64,000 bases of DNA from positions 1,488,882-1,552,881 of the forward strand of contig NZ_KV880638.1 in the NCBI RefSeq assembly GCF_001907695.1. Reading direction: 5' to 3'. A program made the translations under genes and the position numbers. Positions 49,357 through 59,488 of the stretch are shown here, piece after piece. Source of the DNA: Thalassospira sp. TSL5-1 (GTDB lineage: Bacteria > Pseudomonadota > Alphaproteobacteria > Rhodospirillales > Thalassospiraceae). Under the pieces are notes generated by a model, which made no database searches, had not been told where the DNA came from, and saw only the letters and a list, made by a program, of their open reading frames with translations. Each line of letters opens with the position of its first letter. Position 1 is the first letter of the stretch.

Positions 49357-51636
49357 ATGAGCATTTCGCCCGCTGCAGTTACCGGTCCGCGTCGCCTGTT
49401 AAAACGGGTGCGCGACGTTATGGCCGGACCAGGCAGTGCAGAAGAGCGCCTGGGCAAGATCGTGACCATCATCGCCGCCGACATGGTTGCCGAGGTGTGT
49501 TCGGTCTATGTGATGCGGGCGGGCGAAGTGCTTGAACTTTTTGCCACATGTGGCCTGGCTGCCGAGGCCGTGCATCGCACGCGCCTGCGCACAGGCGAGG
49601 GGATTGTGGGGTATGTGGCGGCCCATGCAAGGCCGCTTAACTTGCGTGATGCCCAGTCACACCCCAATTTTGCCTACCGCCCGGAAACCGGTGAAGAAAT
49701 TTATCATTCCATGATTGGCGTGCCCATTTTGCGTGGGGGCCGGATCATTGGGGTTTTGGCGGTACAGAACCGGACCGAGCGCCAATATACCGAGGACGAA
49801 CAGGAAGCCCTTGAAAATGTCGCGATGGTGCTGGCCGAAATGGTGGCTGGCGGCGAACTGGTTAACCGTGACGAACTGATCCCGGCGGATGGCATTGCCC
49901 TGTTGCCCCTGCGCCTGTCGGGCGCGCGGCTGGCACCGGGCATTGGCAAGGGCACAGCGGTTTTGCATGAACCGCGCATCGTGATCGACCGTATGGTCGC
50001 CGAGGACCCGCAGGAGGAACTGACCCGCCTGCGCACAGCCATGCGCGGCCTGCAAAAACATCTTGACCGCATGGTCGAAGCCGTTGGCGCGATTGACCTG
50101 GGCGGCGGGGACGATACCGGCGATATCCTTGATGCCTATCGTATGATTGCCAAGGATACCGGCTGGCTGAACCGCATTACCGAGGCGGTTAATACCGGCC
50201 TGACGGCAGAAGCCGCGGTGCAAAAGGTGCATGATGATACCCGTGCCCGCATGGCCCAGGTAACAGACCCCTATTTGCGCGAACGGCTGCATGATCTGGA
50301 AGATCTGGCAAACCGGCTGTTGCAGCATCTTTCCGGGCAGTTCCAGTCCCCGGCATTTGGCAATTTGCCGGATGATATCATTTTGGTGGCGCGCAATATC
50401 GGCCCGGCGGAATTGCTGGATTACGATCATACCCGTTTGCGCGGCCTTGCCCTTGAGGAAGGGTCGCATACATCGCATGTTGCCATTGTTGCCCGCGCCC
50501 TTGATATTCCGGTGCTTGGTGGTGTAAAGGGGGTTCTTGACAAGGTCGAAGGTGGCGATCCACTTATTGTTGATGCCGACAACGCGCAATTGTTCGTGCG
50601 TCCCAGCGAGGATGTGCGTTCCGTTATCGACGGGGCCCTGAAGGCACGGGCAGAGCGCAAGGCGCTTTATGCGCAAATGCGTGATTTGCCCGCGCAAACC
50701 CATGACGATGTGAGCATATCGCTTAACATCAATGCGGGTTTGCTGATTGACGTGCCCCATGTGATTGAAAGCGGTGCGGATGGCATTGGTCTTTATCGGA
50801 CCGAAATACCGTTCATGGTGCGATCTGCCATGCCCGATATCGAGGACCAGACACGGCTTTATAACCGTATTTTCGAGCAGGCCGAAGGACGCCCGGTCGT
50901 TTTTCGCACCCTCGATGTGGGCGGTGACAAATTATTGCCCTATTGGCAGGATATGACCGAGGAAAATCCGGCGATGGGCTGGCGGTCGATCCGGATCACT
51001 CTGGACCGTCCGGCGGTTCTGGTGCACCAGTTGCGTGCCCTGATCCGTGCGGCCCATGACCGTGATTTGCATGTCATGTTCCCGATGATAGCAGAGGTGG
51101 CAGAATTCAGAGCTGCCAAACAACTGCTTGACCGGCAGCTTGAACGTGAAGCAGGACGGGGCTTTGTGCCACGTTCGGTCAAGGTTGGTGCGATGCTGGA
51201 GGTTCCGGCCCTGATATGGCAGGCAAACAGCCTGTTGGGCCAGGTGGATTTCCTTTCGGTCGGGACCAACGACCTGTTGCAGTTCATGTTTGCTGCAGAT
51301 CGCGGAAATCCGCGTCTTGAAGGTCGATATGACACATTGTCACCCGGTGTTTTTACATTTTTGAAGCACCTTGTGGGATTGTGCAATGACCGGAATGTGC
51401 GCCTGACCATTTGTGGTGAAATGGCCGGGCGTCCGCTTGAGGCGATGGCATTGATCGGACTGGGGGTGCGGCGTTTGTCAATGGCGCCGGCATCGGTTGG
51501 TCCGGTTAAGGAGATGGTTAGAAGTATGAATGCAAGAAGTGTTGAACAATACGTTCTCTCGCTCCTTGACAGCCCTAGCAAAAGTCTTAGGTCCGGTCTT
51601 AAGGCTTTCGCAATAGATCATGGTGTAAAACTTTAA
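49357..51636 (+). CDS. ptsP: PEP-protein phosphotransferase PtsP (enzyme I-Ntr)
   Basis: 759 residues. A GAF domain (about 20-165) is followed by an enzyme I module: the swivelling domain has the phosphorylated His in GSHTSHVAIVARAL, then the PEP-binding barrel with GLYRTEIPFM, FRTLDVGGDKLLPY, SVGTNDLLQFMFAADR and ICGEMAGRPL with the catalytic Cys. It starts the nitrogen phosphotransferase chain that phosphorylates NPr and PtsN. The ATG lacks a clear ribosome binding site and may be coupled to the preceding gene. Confidence 0.94.
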   Translation: MSISPAAVTGPRRLLKRVRDVMAGPGSAEERLGKIVTIIAADMVAEVCSVYVMRAGEVLELFATCGLAAEAVHRTRLRTGEGIVGYVAAHARPLNLRDAQSHPNFAYRPETGEEIYHSMIGVPILRGGRIIGVLAVQNRTERQYTEDEQEALENVAMVLAEMVAGGELVNRDELIPADGIALLPLRLSGARLAPGIGKGTAVLHEPRIVIDRMVAEDPQEELTRLRTAMRGLQKHLDRMVEAVGAIDLGGGDDTGDILDAYRMIAKDTGWLNRITEAVNTGLTAEAAVQKVHDDTRARMAQVTDPYLRERLHDLEDLANRLLQHLSGQFQSPAFGNLPDDIILVARNIGPAELLDYDHTRLRGLALEEGSHTSHVAIVARALDIPVLGGVKGVLDKVEGGDPLIVDADNAQLFVRPSEDVRSVIDGALKARAERKALYAQMRDLPAQTHDDVSISLNINAGLLIDVPHVIESGADGIGLYRTEIPFMVRSAMPDIEDQTRLYNRIFEQAEGRPVVFRTLDVGGDKLLPYWQDMTEENPAMGWRSIRITLDRPAVLVHQLRALIRAAHDRDLHVMFPMIAEVAEFRAAKQLLDRQLEREAGRGFVPRSVKVGAMLEVPALIWQANSLLGQVDFLSVGTNDLLQFMFAADRGNPRLEGRYDTLSPGVFTFLKHLVGLCNDRNVRLTICGEMAGRPLEAMALIGLGVRRLSMAPASVGPVKEMVRSMNARSVEQYVLSLLDSPSKSLRSGLKAFAIDHGVKL

Positions 51637-51732
51637 AAACAATCGCTTTTGGCTGGGGTATTTGCTAGTTTGTTGCTGGATCGTAACGTGGGGGTGCGGG
51701 AGTTGGCGATCGGAAAGCGAAAGGAAGATCAT

Positions 51733-53091
51733 TTGGATGTGCCACCAAGAGGGCGCTTGCGGTTCAAACCGCTGCCTGGCAGTGCACCATCAAATGATAT
51801 GAGTATGGAATCACAGGCTAATTTAAACGCTGAAAAGACGACTGTTGGCCGGTTATTGCGGCACACGCGAACAACGCATGGGCAAAGCCTTGAGGGCGTT
51901 GCGCAACTGTTGCGGATTCGCAAAGTCTATCTTGAAGCGATTGAAAACGGCGATTATGACGCCCTGCCGGGCGGACCATATGGTTTGGGCTTTGTTAAGG
52001 GATATGCAGAGCACCTTGGGCTGGATGGTAAGGAAATTGTCCGCCGCTACAAGGAAGAGAGCAATGCGCCTGCCGTGCGCAGCCAGCTGAGTTTTCCCAA
52101 GCCGGTTCAGGAAAGCCGGGTTCCCGGTGGCGCAATGATGCTAATTGCCGCCGTACTGGGGATCGTGGCGTATGGCGGCTGGTATTATTTATCCAGCCAG
52201 GGCAAAACCATTGCCGATTTGGTTGAACCTTTGCCAGACAGCATGAAAATGGATGGCGCTGTACCTGGGGAATCGGCACCGGTTGCGACCGGAAATGGTG
52301 CCGCGAGCCGTGAACGCACGCTGGAAAATGCCGCCGAGGCTCATGCCGCCGAAGTTGGCCCGTCATCTTCGGGCCCGCAGATGGGGACCTCTCCGTCGGC
52401 GCAGGCATCCGAAAGCATGAATGATCAGGCTTCCGGCACGGTTGATGGCATGTTTGCCGAACCTGATATGAACGAGACCGGTATTGTCACCGGTGCAGGC
52501 GACACCGCAACGGGTGTTGCGGATGCCCAAGGTGTCGAGGGTTCTCGAAGCTCTCAGGGCGCGTCACCGGCAAATGCCAATGACATGCCTGTTGCCACCA
52601 ATGCCCCGGCAAATGGGGCTGCGACAAATGGTGCGGCAACAGCGCCTTCTGGTCAGGCAGCGTCCGTCATGCCGGATCAGGGCAATATTCCGGTTCCACC
52701 GCGTGCGCCCAATACCCCGCAAACTGCTGGCACGCCAGAGGTCGCGTCGGTTCCTGCTGCACCGGAAGTGGGGGATGCCGGTGGTGGACGTGTTTTTGGT
52801 GCCGTTAATACCGATAGCCGCGTGACCATTTCGGCCAACGAAACCAGCTGGGTTCGTATTCGCGAGGATGACGGCAATATTCTACTGACCCGGATGCTGA
52901 GTGCCGGTGACGTTTACCGTGTTCCCAACCGTCCGGGCCTGAAGCTTGAGGTAGGGAATGCCGGGGCTTTGTCGATCAGCGTTGATGGAGCCAAGAGCCT
53001 GCCGGTTGGGTCTTATGGTCAGGTCATTGCTGATTATTCGCTCAATCCTGATGATATTCAGGCATCTGTTGCCGAGAAAAAGACCCCGTAA
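51733..53091 (+). CDS. RodZ-like helix-turn-helix membrane protein with DUF4115
   Basis: About 452 residues from a TTG at 51733 with AAGGAAG five bases upstream; GTG at 51739 and ATG at 51799 are alternatives. The cytoplasmic HTH_25 domain runs from TVGRLLRHTRTTHGQSLEGVAQLLRIRKVYLEAIENGDYDALPGGPYGLGFVKGYAEHLGLD. One membrane segment follows (MMLIAAVLGIVAYGGWYYL). A long Ala/Gly/Pro/Ser-rich region leads to a C-terminal DUF4115 domain (ETSWVRIREDDGNILLTRMLSAGDVYRVPNRPG). RodZ links MreB to the membrane in cell shape; this fits the type. Confidence 0.85.
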   Translation: MDVPPRGRLRFKPLPGSAPSNDMSMESQANLNAEKTTVGRLLRHTRTTHGQSLEGVAQLLRIRKVYLEAIENGDYDALPGGPYGLGFVKGYAEHLGLDGKEIVRRYKEESNAPAVRSQLSFPKPVQESRVPGGAMMLIAAVLGIVAYGGWYYLSSQGKTIADLVEPLPDSMKMDGAVPGESAPVATGNGAASRERTLENAAEAHAAEVGPSSSGPQMGTSPSAQASESMNDQASGTVDGMFAEPDMNETGIVTGAGDTATGVADAQGVEGSRSSQGASPANANDMPVATNAPANGAATNGAATAPSGQAASVMPDQGNIPVPPRAPNTPQTAGTPEVASVPAAPEVGDAGGGRVFGAVNTDSRVTISANETSWVRIREDDGNILLTRMLSAGDVYRVPNRPGLKLEVGNAGALSISVDGAKSLPVGSYGQVIADYSLNPDDIQASVAEKKTP

Positions 53092-53116
53092 ACATCTGTT
53101 ATGGGCGCGAAAATAC

Positions 53117-53147
53117 AAAAGGCGGCCTTATCCTGGGCCGCCTTTTG
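53117..53147 (+). terminator. Intrinsic terminator after the RodZ-like gene
   Basis: AAAAGGCGGCC (53117-53127) pairs perfectly with GGCCGCCTTTT (53136-53146) around an eight-base loop, with T's at the 3' end. Confidence 0.88.
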
Positions 53148-53265
53148 CGTAACTGTCACAAAAACACGTTGAAAAACCTGTGCGGAACGGTTTCTTCCTG
53201 GCAGGGGATAAGCTATATACAGGCCTGAAGATCACCGTGTTCCAACAAAGGCTACGGGTCCGCAA

Positions 53266-54378
53266 ATGAGTGTCCGCCCCTATCGTGATATTGAACGCCG
53301 CAAAAGCCGCAAAATTCGTGTCGGCAATGTAGAGGTTGGCGGGGATGCGCCGATTTCGGTGCAGTCCATGACCAACACCCTGACCACGGATGTTGCTGGC
53401 ACGGTTGCGCAAATCCATCGTCTTGAAGAAGCCGGTGCCGACATTGTGCGTGTTTCCTGCCCGGATCAGGAATCGTCGCTGGCGTTAAAGGACATCGTTA
53501 AACAGGTTAGTGTGCCCGTCGTTGCCGACATTCATTTTCATTACAAACGCGCGATTGAAGCTGCCGAAAGCGGGGCAGCCTGCCTGCGCATCAATCCCGG
53601 CAATATCGGTTCGACCGACCGGGTGCGCGAAGTGGTGAAGGCGGCCCAGGATCATGGCTGTTCGATGCGTATTGGTGTCAATGCCGGGTCGCTGGAACGC
53701 GAATTGCTTGAAAAATATGGCGAACCCTGCCCGGAAGCGATGGTCGAAAGTGCGCTGAACCATGCACGCATTCTTGAAGACCTTGATTTCCGCGAATTTA
53801 AAATTTCGGTTAAGGCATCGGATGTGTTTTTGGCGGTTGCGGCTTATTATGGCCTTGCTGAAGCCTGTGATTACCCGCTGCATCTGGGCATTACCGAGGC
53901 CGGTGGATTGCGCGGTGGGACGGTGAAATCATCCATCGGGATGGGCAACCTTTTATGGGCCGGGATTGGCGATACGTTGCGCGTGTCGCTGTCGGCTGAT
54001 CCGGTCGAGGAAATCCATGTCGGGTTTGATATTTTGAAATCGCTGGGCCTTCGGACCCGGGGTGTGCAAATCATTTCCTGCCCGTCCTGTGCGCGGCAGG
54101 GCTTTAACGTGGTGGATACGGTGGCCGAACTGGAAAAGCGCCTGGCGCATATTTCGACCCCCATTTCGCTGTCCATCATTGGCTGTATCGTCAATGGCCC
54201 CGGTGAAGCCCGCGAAACCGACATCGGCCTGACCGGTGGCGGGGGCGGTAACCATAAAATGTATATTTCCGGCCGCCCGGACCATAATATCAGCACCGAA
54301 AAAATGGTGGACCATATTGTGGAACTGGTCGAGGAACGGGCGGCAAAAATCGAGGCCGCCAAGGCCGCCGCAGAATAG
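53266..54378 (+). CDS. ispG: 4-hydroxy-3-methylbut-2-enyl-diphosphate synthase
   Basis: 370 residues. Family marks are [25 protein letters not shown], the TIM-barrel [28 protein letters not shown] and the iron-sulphur region [12 protein letters not shown] with [16 protein letters not shown]. It makes HMBPP in the non-mevalonate isoprenoid pathway. It is next to hisS, a common pairing. Confidence 0.96.
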   Translation: MSVRPYRDIERRKSRKIRVGNVEVGGDAPISVQSMTNTLTTDVAGTVAQIHRLEEAGADIVRVSCPDQESSLALKDIVKQVSVPVVADIHFHYKRAIEAAESGAACLRINPGNIGSTDRVREVVKAAQDHGCSMRIGVNAGSLERELLEKYGEPCPEAMVESALNHARILEDLDFREFKISVKASDVFLAVAAYYGLAEACDYPLHLGITEAGGLRGGTVKSSIGMGNLLWAGIGDTLRVSLSADPVEEIHVGFDILKSLGLRTRGVQIISCPSCARQGFNVVDTVAELEKRLAHISTPISLSIIGCIVNGPGEARETDIGLTGGGGGNHKMYISGRPDHNISTEKMVDHIVELVEERAAKIEAAKAAAE

Positions 54379-54399
54379 CAGGCGTAAAGCGCAATTAGG

Positions 54400-54430
54400 G
54401 CTTTCCGCCATCCCGGCGGAAGGCTATTTT
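54400..54430 (+). terminator. Hairpin after ispG, possible terminator
   Basis: GCTTTCCGCC (54400-54409) pairs with GGCGGAAGGC (54415-54424), with one T-G pair and a five-base loop, then TATTTT. It precedes hisS on the same strand, so readthrough is possible. Confidence 0.6.
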
Positions 54431-54485
54431 CGTGCGCAGGCGTCCCGCCTGATTTGTAAAACAGCAAAAATATCGGAGATAGAAC

Positions 54486-55727
54486 GTGGCATCGCTTCAA
54501 CCCGTCCGTGGCACACATGACCTTTTACCCGAAGAAAACCGGGTACAGGACCATATTGCGGAAACTGCCCGCGCCATTGGCGAGCTGTATGGTTATCATC
54601 GCATGACCACGCCGATCTTTGAATTTACCGACGTTTTTGCCCGTACTCTTGGCGATACATCCGACGTTGTGACCAAGGAAATGTACACCTTTGAGGATCG
54701 CGGCGGGGAACGCATTACGTTGCGACCGGAAAACACCGCCGGGATCGCGCGGGCCTATATTTCCAATGGCATGCAGCAAATGTCACCGGTGAAGGTGTGT
54801 TATTACGGGCCGATGTTCCGATATGAACGCCCGCAAAAGGGCCGCCAGCGCCAGTTCCACCAGATCGGTGTGGAGTTGCTGGGCGTTGAACAGGTTGCTG
54901 GCGATATCGAGGTAATTGCCTATGGCGCCCATATCCTTAAGGCGCTGGGTTTGTGGGATAACATCACCCTTGAACTTAACACCCTTGGTGATCCGGAAAG
55001 CCGGGCGGCGTACCGCGACGTGCTGGTAGATTATTTCAAGGGCCATTTTGACAAGCTGTCGGAAGACAGCCGTAACCGGCTTGAGAAAAACCCGTTGCGT
55101 ATTCTGGATTCCAAGGATGAAGGCGACCGCGAACTGGTGGCGAATGCGCCAATGTTTGGTGAGTATCTGAACGAATATTCACAAACGTTCTTCAAACAAT
55201 TGACCGACGGTTTGGCCGATATTGGCATTAATTACCAGCTTAACCCGCGTTTGGTGCGCGGGCTGGATTATTATTGCCATACCTGCTTTGAGTTTGTCAC
55301 CAGCACCCTTGGTGCGCAGGGTACGGTTATGGCCGGTGGCCGTTATGATGGCCTGATTTCAACAATGGGTGGTCCGCAAACAGCCGGTGTAGGCTGGGCA
55401 GCCGGTGTTGAACGCCTGGCGATGATGGTGGAAAATGTGCCCGCGGCACCGCGCCCGGTGGCCCTGGTGCCGATGGGCGATGCCGCCGAAAGCCGTTGCC
55501 GCATACTGGCGCAGCAACTGCGCGAGGCGGGCATTGCGGTTGAGCTGGGTTATTCGGGCAATATGAAAAAACGCCTGAAACGGGCAGACAAGGCAAATGC
55601 CAAAATGGCCGTGATCATCGGCGACGATGAACTGGCAAAAGGCATTGCCGTTTTGCGTGACCTGGATGCGGGCGAGCAACAGGAAGTTGCGATTGACAGC
55701 CTGATTGGTGTGATTGGCAAGAGGTGA
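54486..55727 (+). CDS. hisS: Histidyl-tRNA synthetase
   Basis: 413 residues. Class II motifs are clear: PVRGTHDLLPEE at the start, TTPIFEFTDVFARTLGDTSDVVTKEMYTF, LRPENTAGIARA, FRYERPQKGRQRQFHQIGVELLG and LVRGLDYYCHTCFEFVT. It attaches His to its tRNA. The start is a GTG with GGAG eight bases upstream. Confidence 0.96.
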   Translation: MASLQPVRGTHDLLPEENRVQDHIAETARAIGELYGYHRMTTPIFEFTDVFARTLGDTSDVVTKEMYTFEDRGGERITLRPENTAGIARAYISNGMQQMSPVKVCYYGPMFRYERPQKGRQRQFHQIGVELLGVEQVAGDIEVIAYGAHILKALGLWDNITLELNTLGDPESRAAYRDVLVDYFKGHFDKLSEDSRNRLEKNPLRILDSKDEGDRELVANAPMFGEYLNEYSQTFFKQLTDGLADIGINYQLNPRLVRGLDYYCHTCFEFVTSTLGAQGTVMAGGRYDGLISTMGGPQTAGVGWAAGVERLAMMVENVPAAPRPVALVPMGDAAESRCRILAQQLREAGIAVELGYSGNMKKRLKRADKANAKMAVIIGDDELAKGIAVLRDLDAGEQQEVAIDSLIGVIGKR

Positions 55728-55734
55728 TGACCTG

Positions 55735-57105
55735 GTGAGCGAGGCGGCCGCACGCGAGGAAGCCGGAGACTGGCCGCTGGACCGCTTGATGGTGGTTGGA
55801 ACCAACCACCGGCGATCCGGTGAGGAAACGCGCGACCGCCTTTTCATTGATGAAGCCCGTTTGCCGCAGTTTTTGGGTGTGATCACCCAGGCTCGGCTGG
55901 GCCAGGCGGTTGTGGTTTCGACCTGCAATCGCACCGAAATCCATCTGTTGGCGAATGAAGCCGAACGGGGTCGGGAACGGGTGATCGACCTGATGGCGCT
56001 CTGGGCCGACCTGGACCGGGACCAGTTGGCGGCGGAATTATATATTCGCACCGGGCGCGAAGCCCTGCGGCATGTTTTTGCCGTGTCATCCTCGCTCGAT
56101 AGCTTGGTGATTGGCGAACCGGAAGTTTTCGGCCAGATCAAGGATGCCCACAAAATTGCCCGCGCCCACGGGCTGGTGGGCCGTGAACTGGAACAGGTTT
56201 ACCAGACTGCCTATGCCATTTCCAAAAGGGTGCGCAGCCAGACTGGTATTGGCCAGGGCGCGGTATCGATTGCGGCGGCGGCGCAGTCGGTCGCACGCGA
56301 TTTGCACGGGGATATTGGAAATTGTTCGCTGTTGCTGGCCGGGGCGGGCGATATGGGCGAGCTGATTGCCGCCTCCCTTGCCGAACGCGGCATTGGCCGG
56401 ATTATGGTGGCCGACCGGTTAACGGCGCGGGCGCGGCTGGTGGCGCGACGTCTTGAATGCCACTGGTCGGATATGGGCGATCTGGACCGGTTGCTGGCCG
56501 AGGCCGACATTGTGTTAACGGCAGGCGGATCGCGCCGGTATTTGATCAATCACGATATTGCGCTTGCGGCAGTCAAGCGCAGGCGATATCGCCCGGTTTT
56601 GATGATTGATACCGCTGTTCCCGGTGATATCGACCCGCAGGTTGACGATATTTCGGAAGTGTTTTTCTACCGTCTGGAAGACCTGGAAAAGATTGCCGCC
56701 GAAGGACGCGGCGGACGCGAGGAAAAGGCCGACGAAGCCTGGGCGATGGTGGAAGCCGAGGTGGACCATTTTGTTCGTGTGCGGGCCGAACGGGCCGCCG
56801 TGCCCGCCCTTGCCGAATTGCGCCAGCATTTTGATGCGGTGCGGGCAGCGGCATTGGCCGAAAGTCATGGGGATGCGGAAAAGGCAACCCGGCTTTTGGT
56901 TAATCGGCTGTTGCATGCACCGACACAAGCCCTTAAAGACCTAGCAGCCACCACGGGTGGGGCCGGGACAATGGAATGGGTCAAGGCGCAGAAATTGCTT
57001 GGGCGGTTGTTTCCGCTTTCGCCGGATGACGAAGGCCGGAAAGACAATTCAGACCCGGTAGACTCGTTCGACCCGGCAGATACAGATCAGGAGAATAAAG
57101 CGTGA
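55735..57105 (+). CDS. hemA: Glutamyl-tRNA reductase
   Basis: 456 residues from the GTG at 55735, 8 bp after hisS; a TTG further upstream is inside hisS and less likely. The catalytic Cys is in [12 protein letters not shown], then [24 protein letters not shown], and the NADPH domain [21 protein letters not shown]. The C-terminal dimerisation domain has [17 protein letters not shown]. This is the C5 route to 5-aminolevulinate. Most Alphaproteobacteria use ALA synthase (also called HemA), so a glutamyl-tRNA reductase here is notable. The gene overlaps prfA by GTGA. Confidence 0.93.
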   Translation: MSEAAAREEAGDWPLDRLMVVGTNHRRSGEETRDRLFIDEARLPQFLGVITQARLGQAVVVSTCNRTEIHLLANEAERGRERVIDLMALWADLDRDQLAAELYIRTGREALRHVFAVSSSLDSLVIGEPEVFGQIKDAHKIARAHGLVGRELEQVYQTAYAISKRVRSQTGIGQGAVSIAAAAQSVARDLHGDIGNCSLLLAGAGDMGELIAASLAERGIGRIMVADRLTARARLVARRLECHWSDMGDLDRLLAEADIVLTAGGSRRYLINHDIALAAVKRRRYRPVLMIDTAVPGDIDPQVDDISEVFFYRLEDLEKIAAEGRGGREEKADEAWAMVEAEVDHFVRVRAERAAVPALAELRQHFDAVRAAALAESHGDAEKATRLLVNRLLHAPTQALKDLAATTGGAGTMEWVKAQKLLGRLFPLSPDDEGRKDNSDPVDSFDPADTDQENKA

Positions 57106-58184
57106 GTTTGGACCCAGCAAAGCTGCATGGTGTTGTGCGCCGGTTTGACGAGCTTAAATCCCTGCTTTCCGGCGGGGCGGGTGATTCGGACAGCTTTGCC
57201 AAATTGTCGCGCGAATATGCCGAATTGCTGCCGGTTGTCGAAAAGATTGAGGTTTTTCAACGCCTGCATGATGATCTGGCCGGGGTGAAGGAATTGCTGG
57301 CCGACCCGGATTCCGATCGTGAAATGCGCGAAATGGCGGAAGCCGAACGCCAAGAATTGCTGGAAAAACTGCCCGATGCTGAACACGAAGTAAAGTTGAT
57401 GCTGCTGCCCAAGGATGCGGCAGATGAAAAGAACGCCATTTTGGAAATTCGCGCCGGGACGGGCGGTGAAGAAGCCGCCCTGTTTGCGGCGGATTTGTAT
57501 CGCATGTATCAGCGTTATGCCGAAACGCGTGGCTGGCGGTTTGAACTGATGGACGTTAACGAAAACGACCTGGGCGGGTTTAAGGAAGTGGTGGTTAATG
57601 TTTCGGGTGCTGGCGTGTTTGCCCGCCTGAAATATGAAAGTGGCGTGCACCGTGTGCAGCGTGTGCCGGTCACGGAAACCGGCGGGCGTATTCATACATC
57701 TGCGGCAACCGTGGCGGTTTTGCCCGAGGCCGAAGAAGTTGACGTGCATATAGACCCCAAGGATTTGCGCATTGATACGTATCGGTCGCAGGGCGCGGGC
57801 GGGCAGCATGTGAACACCACCGATAGTGCCGTGCGTGTCACCCATATTCCGACCGGGGTTGTGGCATCCTGTCAGGAAGACAAGTCGCAGCATAAAAACA
57901 AGGCCAAGGCCATGAAAATGCTGATGACGCGCCTGTATGACCATGAACGCGAAACCAAGGATGCCGCCCGTGCGGCAGACCGTAAATCGCAGGTGGGCTC
58001 TGGCGACCGGTCCGAACGCATTCGCACCTATAATTTCCCGCAGGGGCGGGTATCGGATCATCGGATTAACGTGACGCTGTATCGGCTGGATGATTTTATC
58101 ACCGGAGGCCCGGCAGTTGATGAAATGATTGATGCCCTGATTTCAGAAGATCAGGCGCAAAAACTGGCCGAAATCGAGAATTGA
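57102..58184 (+). CDS. prfA: Peptide chain release factor 1
   Basis: 360 residues. The GGQ peptidyl-hydrolysis motif is [15 protein letters not shown], and the stop-codon recognition motif appears as PVT in [16 protein letters not shown], where the usual RF1 motif is PAT. It terminates translation at UAA and UAG. The GTG start overlaps the hemA stop; the downstream prmC product methylates the Gln of GGQ. Confidence 0.96.
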   Translation: MSLDPAKLHGVVRRFDELKSLLSGGAGDSDSFAKLSREYAELLPVVEKIEVFQRLHDDLAGVKELLADPDSDREMREMAEAERQELLEKLPDAEHEVKLMLLPKDAADEKNAILEIRAGTGGEEAALFAADLYRMYQRYAETRGWRFELMDVNENDLGGFKEVVVNVSGAGVFARLKYESGVHRVQRVPVTETGGRIHTSAATVAVLPEAEEVDVHIDPKDLRIDTYRSQGAGGQHVNTTDSAVRVTHIPTGVVASCQEDKSQHKNKAKAMKMLMTRLYDHERETKDAARAADRKSQVGSGDRSERIRTYNFPQGRVSDHRINVTLYRLDDFITGGPAVDEMIDALISEDQAQKLAEIEN

Positions 58185-58191
58185 GCCTGAT

Positions 58192-59094
58192 ATGATGCCC
58201 CACCGTCCGGAACATGCCCCCGACACACTGGGCAGTTTAATGGCCTGGGCGGTTGCGACATTGCGCGAGGCCGGTACTGAAAATGCCCGGCTGGATGCGC
58301 GCATTTTACTGTCCGAGGCCTGTGGGGTGGATGCCAGCCGCATTCTGGCGTGGCCGGAAGACCGTGTGATGCCGGAAAATGCGCAGCAGTTTCGCGCCAT
58401 GATCGCCCGACGTCTGGCGCACGAGCCGGTATCGCGCATCCTTGGAAAACGCGATTTTTGGCGTCATACCTTTAAGGTGACAGAAGATACCCTTGACCCG
58501 CGCCCCGATAGTGAAACGCTGGTGGAATGGACGATTGAATGTGCCGGGCGGTTTGATGCCCCGCAGATAATTGATTTTGGCACCGGGACGGGCTGTTTGA
58601 TCCTGTCGGTTTTGGGTGATGTGCCAGCGGCGCGGGGCCTGGGCGTGGATATAAGTGCCGGGGCGGTGGCCTGCGCGCAGGAAAATGCCGTTGCCCTGGG
58701 GCTTGCGGCGCGCTGTGAATTTGTGGTGTCGGACTGGATGGAAAACCTGTCGCAAGAGACAATCGCGTCCGGGTTTGATATCATGATATCAAACCCACCC
58801 TATATTGCGCATCATGAAATGGCGGGTCTGGCACCCGATGTGCGCGAATACGACCCCTATGGTGCGTTAAGCGACGGGGCTGACGGGCTTGGGGCCTATC
58901 GTATTTTGGCCGGTGTTGCGGCACAGTTGGTGCGGCCTGGCGGGCAGGTTATTTTTGAAATTGGCCAGGGCCAGGAAGATGCGGTTCGGGCCCTGTTGAT
59001 ACAGCACGGATTTGATGCCATCGCCGACCGCCGTGACCTTGGCGGGATTGTGCGATGTGTGAGCGGGCAAAAGAACGATAATGGACCTGCCTGA
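58192..59094 (+). CDS. prmC: Release factor glutamine N5-methyltransferase
   Basis: 300 residues. The N-terminal helical domain begins LGSLMAWAVATLREAGTENARLDARILL; the SAM domain has IIDFGTGTGCLILSVL and the substrate motif SNPPYIAH, which binds the Gln of the GGQ loop. It modifies PrfA, whose gene ends 7 bp upstream, so the pair is a functional unit. Confidence 0.95.
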   Translation: MMPHRPEHAPDTLGSLMAWAVATLREAGTENARLDARILLSEACGVDASRILAWPEDRVMPENAQQFRAMIARRLAHEPVSRILGKRDFWRHTFKVTEDTLDPRPDSETLVEWTIECAGRFDAPQIIDFGTGTGCLILSVLGDVPAARGLGVDISAGAVACAQENAVALGLAARCEFVVSDWMENLSQETIASGFDIMISNPPYIAHHEMAGLAPDVREYDPYGALSDGADGLGAYRILAGVAAQLVRPGGQVIFEIGQGQEDAVRALLIQHGFDAIADRRDLGGIVRCVSGQKNDNGPA

Positions 59095-59375
59095 ACGGCT
59101 GTTTTAATTAAATTATGCCTGTTATCAGGGCAGAAGGGGTTAATTGTGCGTCTGTTACGCATTTGCGTTTACGGATAGCATGACCTGTATGTCAATTCAG
59201 ACGAAGAGGTTGTAAAAAAATTGAAAGAACGGAAAAAAACAGTTGGAATACGCCTGCAAGACATATAGTTTGTCCTGAGCAGGCCGGGTGCCTGACGCGC
59301 TTTCTTATTGCGCCGTGTTCCCCTGTAAACAGTAACAAATCTCCGTTCCTCAGATTGGTCTTCGGTTGATTTCAG

Positions 59376-59404
59376 ACGGTACCGTTTGGCCGGTACTGTT
59401 TTTC
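59376..59404 (+). terminator. Intrinsic-terminator-like hairpin in the DUF4167 leader
   Basis: ACGGTACCG (59376-59384) pairs with CGGTACTGT (59391-59399), with one G-T pair and a six-base loop, followed by TTTTT. It is 280 bp after prmC and 85 bp before the DUF4167 ATG, so it may end prmC readthrough or act as an attenuator for the next gene. The rest of the 394-bp gap (59095-59488) shows nothing else I can name. Confidence 0.6.
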
Positions 59405-59488
59405 GGGAAATGTGTTTTTTCAGACGGATTGGTTCCGGGGCACGATTGTGATGCCCCCGGGTGTCCTCAACGCCAACAGTATGTTGAT

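Noticed and set aside
49657..50760. A 367-residue open frame antisense to ptsP
   Set aside because: ptsP motifs are intact on the other strand. Long antisense frames arise from the biased third codon positions here.
55359..56153. A 264-residue open frame antisense to hisS and hemA
   Set aside because: Both sense genes are clear; this is a composition artefact.
57087..58061. A 324-residue open frame antisense to prfA
   Set aside because: Fully covered by prfA, and without any recognised motif.
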